In this document: one piece after another, positions 33,701 through 41,677 of the stretch
Numbering within the stretch: the first letter of the stretch is position 1
Layout of the letters: each line of letters starts with the position of its first letter
Source of the DNA: Basidiobolus ranarum
Taxonomy: Eukaryota; Basidiobolomycota; Basidiobolomycetes; Basidiobolales
Assembly (NCBI GenBank): GCA_040143965.1
Contig: JASJQH010006912.1
Location: 1 to 41,677, forward strand
Reading direction: 5' to 3'
DNA length: 41,677 nt
Notes under the pieces: generated by a model
What the model was told of the DNA's origin: nothing
Seen by the model: the letters and a program-made list of their open reading frames with translations, nothing else
Database searches by the model: none
Translations under genes and position numbers: made by a program

Positions 33701-33764
33701 TGTTGGAAGGACACGGCTCATTTGAGGGAACAGAAGTGGTAGAAATATCAGAGGATGTATCCAT
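30744..33764 (-). CDS. Ankyrin-DysF-FYVE-RING protein, probable endosomal E3 ligase
   Basis: Exons 33764-33048, 32976-32766, 32704-32534, 32479-31937, 31874-31773, 31707-31440, 31379-31045, 30981-30910 and 30844-30744 encode 839 aa. Order: acidic Ser-rich N-terminus; four to five ankyrin repeats at about 170-365 (TVLHYAASRGHLVLIEYLL, TALLKAAFGGHLDVVKCL, WTALHNACSYGHLEIVKWLL, NAASRGFLDIVIYLL); a dysferlin/peroxin DysF domain at about 439-505 (FWLTDWQIDL, EEGWQYAYSFD, WVRRRRWIRVMKRR). Then a FYVE finger at about 645-715 (WESDGDAPDCRQCG, RRHHCRRCGLVFC, RVCDTC) and a C-terminal RING at about 796-837 (ECPICFEEF, CLCIYHQECIDSWF, CPFHS). FYVE binds PI3P on endosomes. A FYVE-RING pair occurs in yeast Pib1, an endosomal/vacuolar ubiquitin ligase, so a ligase role is likely by analogy. 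The first ATG is 33764; the frame opens slightly upstream. Confidence 0.88.
31854..31880 (-). other. Tandem duplicated 3' splice site
   Basis: GATTATCTGAAG (plus strand) occurs at 31854-31865 and 31869-31880, a 15-nt offset. On the coding strand each copy ends in TTCAG, so exon 5 of the ankyrin-FYVE-RING gene can begin at 31874 or 31859. Both keep the reading frame; the difference is five residues (DNRTS). Confidence 0.6.
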
Positions 33765-34174
33765 TTGGTTGAAAGAAGTAGACACAGTATGCTTTGATAT
33801 CTACTTCAACCAAATCGAAAGTTCTTTTTAACAAAAAGGGATGGTTTGTGGAATAACTACACTTAGTTCGCTTCAATATACTATCCTTGTTAATCAAGGA
33901 TAAACGTGACAGCGTATTACTTACCCACCACCAGCCTCAGGGGAAGATAATTGGAGAAGCTGATAAACAACCCTCCAACTCGCTCATGAAATTATATACA
34001 GGAATAATTAGATCTAATATTTAGAGTATAATATTTATTCCAATTAATCGTTGTGAATAGAAATTCCTATACATGGAGTGTTTGGTGGTAATAAACGATC
34101 TTCTATTGTTTAAAATGAGTACTGAAAATATGATAGAATGTGTAATAATCGTAATAATCCGTTAGTTTTTACAT
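33765..34174. promoter_or_regulatory. Promoter of the FYVE-RING gene, 3' flank of PFK
   Basis: About 410 bp between two minus-strand genes. AT-rich with no other feature. The PFK stop is at 34175. Confidence 0.45.
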
Positions 34175-36979
34175 TTACTCCTCGTCGGTGGCAACCTTGT
34201 AGTTAGGCTTAGAAAGCATATAACAAACATCTCTAATATTTGCCCACCAGTTCTTAGTGCCTCTACGATTAACGAGATCGGTTTCGGCCAATAAATCAAT
34301 AACTGGAGTAAATTTAACCTTAGCACCACGGATACCAATGACACAAACAGAGCTGGCATCGTTGGCAATAACAGCGGGACCACATACGGTGTTGGATTTA
34401 TGGGCGACAGCTTGCTTCTCCAACCATTCGATACAACGATAAGCCAAACGAGTGGCACGGATACGATCGAAAGGTGTGGGGGTACCACCTTGCTGAATGT
34501 GTCCAAGGACAGCGGAACGAGTATCAAAGACATGACGACACTCTTCACGAAGAATATCGTGAACAACATCAGTGGTGTAGGTCTTGGAAGCAGATTCGTT
34601 TCTCAACACAACACGTCCCTTGCCTGTCAAGATACCTTGTTTGGCCTCACGTTCATATTGCTCGACAAAGTCGCCAATATCACCTTGGAGCTCCTTCAAG
34701 GTAATACCGGTCTCAGGAGTGTAGATCACATTGGCGCCAGCAGCTAAACCAGCCATGGTGGCAAGGTAACCACATTTACCACCTTGAACTTCAACAACGA
34801 ATACTCTACGTCTGGTGGATGAGGCAGATTGCTTAATGCAATCACATGCCTCAACAATAGCGTTCAAACTAGTATCACAACCAAGAGAGAAATCGGTACC
34901 AGGACAATTGTTGGAGATGGTAGCAGGGATATGTACCATAGGAATGCAGAAAGCAGGGTACTTATCGCGATTCTGGTACAATTCAAGTAAAGCGGTATAA
35001 GCTTCGAAACCACCGACAACAAGCAATCCGTTGATGTTGTTCTTTTGTAAGTGGTAAGCGATCATACCAAAATCAGTAGATGGTTGAACACGGTTAGTAC
35101 CGAGCTCAGAACCACCACGAGTGGTCCAACCATCAACAGATAACCATGTCAATGGATTAACTTCACCAGCAGCCAAACCAGTGAAACCGTTGGAAATACC
35201 AAGAGGAGTATGACCATTGTTGATAGCAAGTCTGACGGCAACACGAGTGGCAGCGTTCATACCACCAGCTGGGGCACCAACATTCATGATACCAAAGCGA
35301 AGACCTTCAGTCTTGGTTTGAGCAACCTCAGGATGAGGTCTAATACCAGATTCGTAAATTTCAAGAAGAGAGGAGAACTCGGGATCACGAAGGTCCATAG
35401 CCTTCTTGAAGTCCTTGGCATTGATAGCGGTACCAACCTGCTGGGTTAGCTCAACAGCCTCCATCAAAGGTCCACTAGTGATTTTGTTTTCACTCATTCC
35501 GATCATAGGTGAAGGAGTACCAGGGGTAGCCTTCAATACGGCCTTAACGGCCTCAACACCTTGAAGAGTAGCCAAGTAACGATCATAGGCACATGGGGTA
35601 CCACCTCTTTGAACGTGACCGAGAAGGGTAACACGAGTGTCGAACTTCAATCTGTTAGTGAGAATATCCTTGATATTATCAGGCTTAATGGGGTTAAGGT
35701 TCTCATCAACGGCTCCCTCAGCAACGATGACAATTGTCTTACGTTTACCAAGCTCACGATGCTTTTGAAGAACAGAGCACATTTCTTCCTCCCAGTTACC
35801 AGATGGGGGACGTTCGGGAATGAAGAGCCAATCAGCGCCAGTACAGATACCAGCCATCAATGCAAGCCAGCCACAATGTCTACCCATGACTTCGATAACG
35901 AAGGCACGTTGATGACTGCTAGCGGTACTAGAAATGGAGTCAACAGCTTCACAAATACGATGAAGAGAGGTGTAAGCACCGATAGTGATATCAGTTGAAG
36001 ACATATCGTTATCAATACTGCCGACAAGACCGACAATAGTAAGGTACTTGAATGGATCAGATTGTTCTCTGGTTAAGCGACCAAGGTTAACCAATTCCTC
36101 AATGAGACCAGGCCATTCAGCTCTGAAAACATCAGCACCAGTCAGGGAACCATCACCACCACAGACAATAATGGCATCAATACCCTTCTCAACCAAGTTG
36201 TATGCGGCTTGTAGACGACCTTCATGGGTTTTGAAGCTCATGCAACGAGCGGTACCGATAATTGTACCACCTACGGAAAGGAAACCACCAACATCACTCC
36301 ATTCCATCTTCTTGATGAAGTCACCACCTTGAACAAGACCTTCATAACCTTCATAGATGGCATAAGAATCGCAACCAAAAGCGATTCCAGCACGTACAAC
36401 AGCACGGACGGCGGCGTTCATACCGGGAGCATCACCACCACTGGTCATGACGGCAATTCTCTTCTTCTTATCACCAGAAGTTGGAGCAACAGGGAACTCC
36501 TCAGGAGTAGATTGATTTAATTTTTTCTTGGGAAGAGGAGCGGTAGAAAGAGCATTTGCCTTATCAGTCACGACAAGAAGATTGTTCAATGGATCGTGGA
36601 AGAAAAGGTCGGTATATTGAGTGGAAGTAGCGTCCTCGATACCACTTTGAACCTTTTGGTAGGTGTATGAAGAGAGAACAAGAGCCTCTTCCATTTTCTT
36701 GATATCCGAAGAAACAAGTTGAAGTGCGATCTCAACACTAGGGGCACTCATTTCAGAATTAAGGTCAACAGGATGACCGGTTTCGGGAGCTTTATCGGAA
36801 AGGAACAATTGGATAGCTAATTCCTGGCTAGAATCGGACCCAAAGCACTGAAGCCAAACAGTCTTTTCATCTTTTTTGATAGTGTGGAATCCAATATTAT
36901 TGTAAAACTCAGTTGAAGCAATGAAGAGCTCAGGAGAGGAAGTAGCAAGAGTAATATGTGAGATACCGTTTACAGTCAT
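34175..36979 (-). CDS. PFK1: ATP-dependent 6-phosphofructokinase subunit
   Basis: Cytosolic glycolytic enzyme that phosphorylates fructose 6-phosphate. It is a single uninterrupted frame of 934 aa, the size class of fungal subunits. It starts with the fungal glyoxalase-like N-terminal domain (MTVNGISHITLATSS to about residue 150), followed by two homologous PFK halves. The first half has MTSGGDAPGMNAAVRA, CGGDGSLTGA, the catalytic SIDNDM and VMGRHCGWLALM. The second has GAPAGGMNAATRVAVR, GGFEAYTALL, ISNNCPGTDFSLG and VEVQGGKCGYLA. In the second half the catalytic Asp motif is replaced by SNN, as expected of the allosteric half. The start is ATG 36979. The frame is open 12 nt upstream, but only from a TTG. 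Alpha and beta subunits cannot be told apart by eye. Confidence 0.97.
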   Translation of the reverse strand: MTVNGISHITLATSSPELFIASTEFYNNIGFHTIKKDEKTVWLQCFGSDSSQELAIQLFLSDKAPETGHPVDLNSEMSAPSVEIALQLVSSDIKKMEEALVLSSYTYQKVQSGIEDATSTQYTDLFFHDPLNNLLVVTDKANALSTAPLPKKKLNQSTPEEFPVAPTSGDKKKRIAVMTSGGDAPGMNAAVRAVVRAGIAFGCDSYAIYEGYEGLVQGGDFIKKMEWSDVGGFLSVGGTIIGTARCMSFKTHEGRLQAAYNLVEKGIDAIIVCGGDGSLTGADVFRAEWPGLIEELVNLGRLTREQSDPFKYLTIVGLVGSIDNDMSSTDITIGAYTSLHRICEAVDSISSTASSHQRAFVIEVMGRHCGWLALMAGICTGADWLFIPERPPSGNWEEEMCSVLQKHRELGKRKTIVIVAEGAVDENLNPIKPDNIKDILTNRLKFDTRVTLLGHVQRGGTPCAYDRYLATLQGVEAVKAVLKATPGTPSPMIGMSENKITSGPLMEAVELTQQVGTAINAKDFKKAMDLRDPEFSSLLEIYESGIRPHPEVAQTKTEGLRFGIMNVGAPAGGMNAATRVAVRLAINNGHTPLGISNGFTGLAAGEVNPLTWLSVDGWTTRGGSELGTNRVQPSTDFGMIAYHLQKNNINGLLVVGGFEAYTALLELYQNRDKYPAFCIPMVHIPATISNNCPGTDFSLGCDTSLNAIVEACDCIKQSASSTRRRVFVVEVQGGKCGYLATMAGLAAGANVIYTPETGITLKELQGDIGDFVEQYEREAKQGILTGKGRVVLRNESASKTYTTDVVHDILREECRHVFDTRSAVLGHIQQGGTPTPFDRIRATRLAYRCIEWLEKQAVAHKSNTVCGPAVIANDASSVCVIGIRGAKVKFTPVIDLLAETDLVNRRGTKNWWANIRDVCYMLSKPNYKVATDEE

Positions 36980-38609
36980 GTCTATAACCAATAATTGACT
37001 CTAACAACACAAGGATAAAGAGTTAAAAATGAGCTTGAGAAGAAAGAAAAAGCTAACAGAATTGGTTACGTGTCTTGGGAAAGACGTTGCCTATAAATAT
37101 AGGACAATAATCAACTGATTAGGAAAGCTGATAAGCATGAAATGTTTGGTCAATCGATGTCAATAACCAGTCCCGGATTCACCCAGATCCAATTCGCAAG
37201 CTTGTTAATACAGTGATTGGGTACTCGCGATTGGATTCGTAGATTCCCGTTCGTATATTCAGCCGACTCTAAGATTTAGCGAGGGGGTGCCATGAACTCG
37301 ACCACATCTCGAATATCACATTTCGGAAACAACTAAGATCTTCGTATTTCGAAGATTTGCTGTAATTGCTAGCTGGAAGTGCTAGTTATAATTACCCCAA
37401 TGCTGCGAATGCTGTGATTATGTGATTACCCTAACGTTGGATTTTGGCTATGGGCGTAAGATCGTTGGTACGTATGAGCATCTCAGGATCTGACCAATGG
37501 AATATTCGATTATTGTTGAATCAGGATTGAGTTGCAAAGCCCAGACAAATGTATAAAGTGAATTAAAAAATCACCAATGCTGATCTGCGCACCTCAAATA
37601 CTGGCCCCAATATGTACACAATCAGATTTCCGATAGTATTTTTTTGCAGTGATCCAGATCCAGAGTGCCATGTTTTAAGGAACGGTCTAGACCTTGGTGA
37701 TCTTTCTAGACTCCTTCATCGAAAATCAAATACCGTCTTTCTACCAATTTTATTCACCATGTTGATTCAGCAACCTGGGTATTTCCAGAAGATCTGGACT
37801 ATGCCATATTTATCCACAAACTCTCTGCATGTTGGATTGTACCACGAGGTTGAGCATAACTAGAATATCTGGTATCGGAAGAGCCTATCAGTTTGTACCT
37901 CTGCACCGTGTTGACAGGTAGCAAATGACTACCTGCCTATATCCACTCAGTATCGGTTACATAGTGACACCGTCATTCATGATATCAGTGTATCCGAATA
38001 TGCCATTCAATCAAGTCCTGGTGCTTTATTTTTATGAAGTGGAATATCAGTAACTTAAAATCTCACATCTTTGATGCATTATCGATCAATGTACATATGA
38101 GGCAACATCACCTATTATGGATATTCTTGAGGAAAATGTCAACACAAACAGAAAGCTCTAAGGCCACATGGATCCTTCCAATTTACTATGATGAAGACTA
38201 ATGGAGATATCATTGAGCACGCTTTCGTTGGTTAATTTGTATTTCGACAAAACTAGCAAAGGGTGAAGTATATTTGCTAGTGGTTGAGGGTGCTGTATGT
38301 ATGTATGAGTTTGGAGGTCTAGAATGGAGATCAAATTAGGATAAAAACGAGCGGACTAACACCAATCAAAGGAAATGAAACGGAGAATGGATGAACTCTT
38401 GATTCACCAAAAACATGTTTGCCATATGTAGGTAAAAGGATACCTTACGTAGTAAACATAAGAAGAATTGGTAAATATGCTACGAAAAAATATATTCAAA
38501 ACCTAGTGTATCAACAAAGAAAGTGCGTAAGTGAGGCGATCAACTCTAAAGACGCAAAAAAGGAATTACAGAGATCTGGTTTACCAGCCTCGAGCTGCAT
38601 TGATTCTAC
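36980..38609. other. Long intergenic region: PFK promoter and corepressor 3' flank
   Basis: 1.6 kb with no convincing gene. Two ATTGG elements (37216-37220 and 37230-37234) are CCAAT boxes in PFK orientation at about -240 to -255, and CCAAT lies at 37494-37498. A 7-bp hairpin lies at 37915-37935. An ATG frame of 83 codons at 37612-37863 and a 64-codon ATG-less frame at 38419-38613 show no family signature. No tRNA or transposon termini seen. Confidence 0.5.
37915..37935. other. Short perfect hairpin
   Basis: CAGGTAG, a 7-nt loop, then CTACCTG. Single copy in noncoding DNA, with no T-run next to it and no known role. It could arise by chance. Confidence 0.4.
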
Positions 38610-41600
38610 TTAGGAACACACGTTCCATGTCTTGAGATTTCCATCTTTAGAGCCAGAGGCACTAGCTAACAATGTCCTTGAGCTGTTGTCATTGGTTGGT
38701 ACATCATTTGTACAGCCGCTGGCTAAACATGAGACGACCCCATTTTGAGCACCAGGAATGGCCTTCAACTTTGCTTCACCATCACCTCCAGCAAAAGCCC
38801 AAATATAGATAATTTCATATTCCCCGATGGCTACTCGCATTGTTTTGCTGTCGGAGTTCGGGGTGTCATTAGCGAGGAAACAACAACTGGATATTTTTCC
38901 GGTTTGAGGCTGCTGGGTATAGATAACTTTGAAGGTGACTGTATCCCAAATACATATTAGATCCTCAGAAGCGGTTAAAAGAAAAGATCCGTTTGGAGAC
39001 CAATCTACAATGAATATGTTTTTGTTGTGTTGTGTAGAAAAAGTGCGTGTAGAGGGATGATCGGCAGCTGAGGAGTTATCCTCGCAAGCAAACACATCAA
39101 TGTATATAAGTGTATTGGATATAGCAGTGGCAGCTTTAGACCCTATCTTTGGGTTGTAGCGTACAGGATTGGAGGAGTACCCAGAGTATTTCGATGCACT
39201 AGACTAAGGTAATGCATTAAAAGAATATCCACAAATCAGTAGTTATTAAGGAAGGCTTACAAGTCGAATGGTCTTTTCACATACTCCAGTGTACGCATTC
39301 CAAACTTTTAGTTCACCCTCTGCGTCCACGGAACAACAATTATCGTTCATTGGACAGAAATCAACCGCAGTAACTGATCGTGTGTGACCAGAGAAAGTAG
39401 TAACGCACTCGATTTTACTCGAAGAGCTTACGCTCCAAATGCGCACTGTCTTATCATAAGATGCAGTGGCCAAAAGATCTCGGTCATCTGGAGTAAATCT
39501 TGCATTCGTTATTTGCTGGGTATGCCCATCTAGCATACATTTCATTGATTTGTTTGGTATCGACCAAATTATTACCTTGATTTGGTGATTGAATATTAGA
39601 TTATGGTGGTGGCATAGTATTACGGCATGGTATTACAGATCCATTACCTTTTTGTCGTGTCCAGCACTTGCCAACCAGTTACCCTTGTTTGAAATGGCAC
39701 ACGTGCTAACTTTGTTGGTATGCCCAGCAAGTTGTGCGTGAGGTTGTAGAACTTGCTCATTGGGTTGAGCCTCGGCTTGATTTTCTATTTAGTCAAGAAC
39801 GACTTAATATAGGTATAAGATAACTACTTCACACGTGCTAAGCTCTCGATTCTTACCTGTGCCGCCCATGAATCCTACATTAGAGAAGAAGTCAATGTTG
39901 CCAAACGCATCCGAGTCCATTTCATCACCGAGCTCTAAACCATCGCCATCGGCATTTTCGAAGAAATTAGAAAAGTCTTCATCCATAATGAATTGATCAA
40001 TATCAAGGGGATTTGATGATTGTGTCTTGGAGTCATTAGCGCTGAGAGGAGCACTGGTAGGTGTGTTTGAAATAACATCAGTGGTTGGAGTATCGCTAAC
40101 CTAAAATAAATGAATGGATTAGATTCAATCATGACCGTATATTAGGAATTAATCGAAAATACCACAGTATCCGAAGCTTTGGGTGCTTCACTATTGGATA
40201 TTTGCGGACTGGATTGAGAGCTTATGGGTTGTTGAAGTTCTTGGGGTTTTATAGGGGAGGCTACGGAATTGGATTTGGATAGTTTCGGCGATGGAGTAGT
40301 ACCTTGCTGGGATACAGATAACTTCGGGCTGCTGTTGGATGCAATTTTGGCTTCATTACTTGAAAGAGTTTGCCCATTAGGTCCAACGTTAGTTGTATTA
40401 TTCCCAGATGTGCTGACATTTGGCGTATTATTACTAAGAGTTTCCCCCTCGCTAGCTAAAGAGCCACTTCTATGGGGTCCTGTATCGTTGGGTGCCTGGT
40501 TTTGAATGATTTTCTGAGAGCTTAGTGGTTGAGATGCTGAATCAACAGGCGACTGTTTTCGTGATTGTTGTAAAAGTCGAGCTTGTTGCCCCTGCACTTG
40601 CAAATCTGATGATGGAGTTGGAGGTTGACGTGACTGAGGACCATTTACTGTTTGCTGTAGCTGTTGTTGTTGGTGCTGTTGTTGCTGTTGCTGCATAAGC
40701 TGCTGCTGGTTTTGAGCTTGAGCTTGTTGCATCTTTTGCTGCTGCATTCTCAAGAACTGTTGCTGCATCATCATCTGTGTCATATTACCTACATTCCCTC
40801 CAAGCATCGCTGCATTCTGTGGTGTCATTCCACCAGCTCCGCTAGCCTGTGGTCCATTCTGTCCACTCATCATCATTCGGTTTTGCTGCTGTTGCATAAA
40901 CGCATTTCTTTGTTGTAGGAACTGGATTTGCTAATGATTAAACAAAGTTTATGTTAGTCTACTATGGTCTCATCATAAATCTCATCTTCTCCCATCTCCC
41001 ATCTCCTCCACTCCACTCCACTCCCCTCATCACGAATATATCTATACATACCTGAGGTGTCAGATTCTGTTGCCATCCCTTCCCCAGCAATTGTGCTTGT
41101 GTCTGCCCTGGACTCTGTCCTGCATTGTTACCTAGAACCATAGATTGAGGGTGAGTACTTCGTGTTCACTCGTAATCTCCTATTCTACTTGGCTTTCTTT
41201 TCACACTCAACCTCTTTTCGCAGTAGAGAAAATTGACTTACCCATAAGCTGTGCCATGTTTGCGTTCGGCCCTCCGCTAACTGCTGCATTGGCGTTCGGT
41301 CCCATGCCTTGTCCTGCGTTCGGCACCATTCCTGCTGAGAACCCTGCCATCGATGTCGGTCCCATCGAGTTTGGTCGTGGCCTCTTCGCATCCGGAGGTG
41401 ACTCGGTCTGATTCATAGATGATGCAAGTGCCGCATTCTACACAAACTGCGTTAGTAAACTGTATTGCAATCCTCTTTCATTTCACTACACTACACTAAA
41501 CTACGCTTCGCGTAGCTATTCAAACAATCTCTTCTCGCCTCCCCACCCCTTCCTCTCCCCTCATTCTGGTTGCATTTCCTCACTCTAAACTCGTGACATT

Positions 41601-41677
41601 ATCACTTACCATGTTTGACGGCGACATCATTCCGGGTTGTCCTCCTTGTTGCTGTTGCTGTTGCTGCTGCGGTTGCA
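38610..41677 (-). CDS. LEUNIG-like WD40 transcriptional corepressor (5' end missing)
   Basis: Exons 41677-41610, 41437-41242, 41131-41052, 40930-40163, 40100-39857, 39784-39648, 39575-39261 and 39203-38610 encode about 800 residues. The N-terminus lies beyond the right edge, where a LisH domain would be expected. The N-terminal half is Gln/Asn/Met-rich (repeated QQ tracts, AKRPRPNSMGP). It is followed by a Ser/Pro region and an acidic patch (MDEDFSNFFENADGDG). The C-terminal half is a WD40 propeller whose blades match plant LEUNIG/LUH: LAGHTNKVSTCAIS, WLASAGHDKKVIIWS, LATASYDKTVRIWS, FSGHTRSVTAVDF, ASEDLICIWDT and ending SGSKDGNLKTWNVCS. LEUNIG recruits Tup1/Groucho-type repression in plants; a nuclear corepressor role here is inferred. 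Exon joins are in frame. Three 5' introns (172, 110 and 121 nt) are longer than any other in the window. Confidence 0.85.
40656..40760. repeat. CTG/TTG trinucleotide run encoding polyglutamine
   Basis: Imperfect CAG/CAA repeat on the coding (minus) strand giving blocks such as QQLMQQQQQQHQQQQLQQ in the corepressor. A second run lies at the right edge (41642-41677). Mixed CAG/CAA codons make it less prone to slippage than a pure tract. Confidence 0.85.
40981..41030. repeat. Pyrimidine-rich direct repeats in a corepressor intron
   Basis: Within intron 40931-41051 the plus strand has CTCCCAT twice and CCACT three times in an almost pure C/T stretch. On the transcribed strand this is a purine-rich run in the middle of the intron. 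Confidence 0.7.

Noticed and set aside
35561-35998. Long plus-strand frame inside PFK
   Set aside because: Antisense shadow of a strongly conserved coding region; no independent features.
37612-37863. 83-codon plus-strand frame
   Set aside because: Starts with ATG but has no domain or signal, and sits alone in AT-rich spacer; treated as chance.
37915-37935. Hairpin as a terminator or RNA gene
   Set aside because: Seven base pairs in AT-rich DNA is expected by chance, with no T-run, and eukaryotic genes here do not use such terminators.
38419-38613. 64-codon basic plus-strand frame
   Set aside because: No ATG in the frame and its end overlaps the stop of the corepressor gene.
1-41677. Biosynthetic cluster, virus-derived or transposon element
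   Set aside because: No polyketide, peptide synthetase, transposase, reverse transcriptase or capsid-like frames; all sizeable frames belong to cellular genes.

Overview
This is a gene-dense nuclear segment from a fungus. Three things point to a fungus: an APSES (StuA-type) transcription factor, a two-halved 6-phosphofructokinase with the fungal N-terminal extension, and many short GT-AG introns. Most introns I could place are 55-85 nt long, several with TACTAAC-like branch sites. A LEUNIG-like LisH/WD40-type corepressor and a vezatin-like protein make an early-diverging filamentous fungus more likely than a yeast, but that is inference. I found no CRISPR array, tRNA, rRNA, transposon or virus-derived element.

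Left part (1-12.2 kb): ribosomal protein eL21 (+) converges on ornithine carbamoyltransferase (-). A StuA-like APSES factor (-) follows. Next is about 2.4 kb of sparse sequence with tandem repeats and two doubtful small ORFs (4.8-7.3 kb). Then comes an 11-exon MIT-domain protein (+).

Middle part (12.2-26 kb): heme A synthase COX15 (+), acireductone dioxygenase ADI1 (+), a vezatin-like membrane protein (-), and the oligosaccharyltransferase catalytic subunit STT3 (-, no introns). STT3 shares a divergent promoter with a PX-BAR sorting nexin (+). This is followed by the mitochondrial/peroxisomal fission dynamin DNM1 (+).

Right part (26-41.7 kb): AP-1 gamma-adaptin (+), an unusual ankyrin-DysF-FYVE-RING protein (-), 6-phosphofructokinase (-, no introns), 1.6 kb of apparently noncoding DNA, and a LEUNIG-like WD40 corepressor (-) whose 5' end runs off the right edge.

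The genes do not form an operon or a metabolic cluster. Several act in membrane traffic (sorting nexin, gamma-adaptin, FYVE-RING protein, MIT protein, dynamin), and two of these share a TCACGTGA E-box upstream. Multi-exon models below were assembled by hand from splice consensus, reading phase and family similarity. Every internal exon junction listed keeps the reading frame, and total coding lengths divide by three. For stretches between genes not described separately (491-802, 13948-14362, 30221-30743) I see only UTR-like AT-rich sequence.
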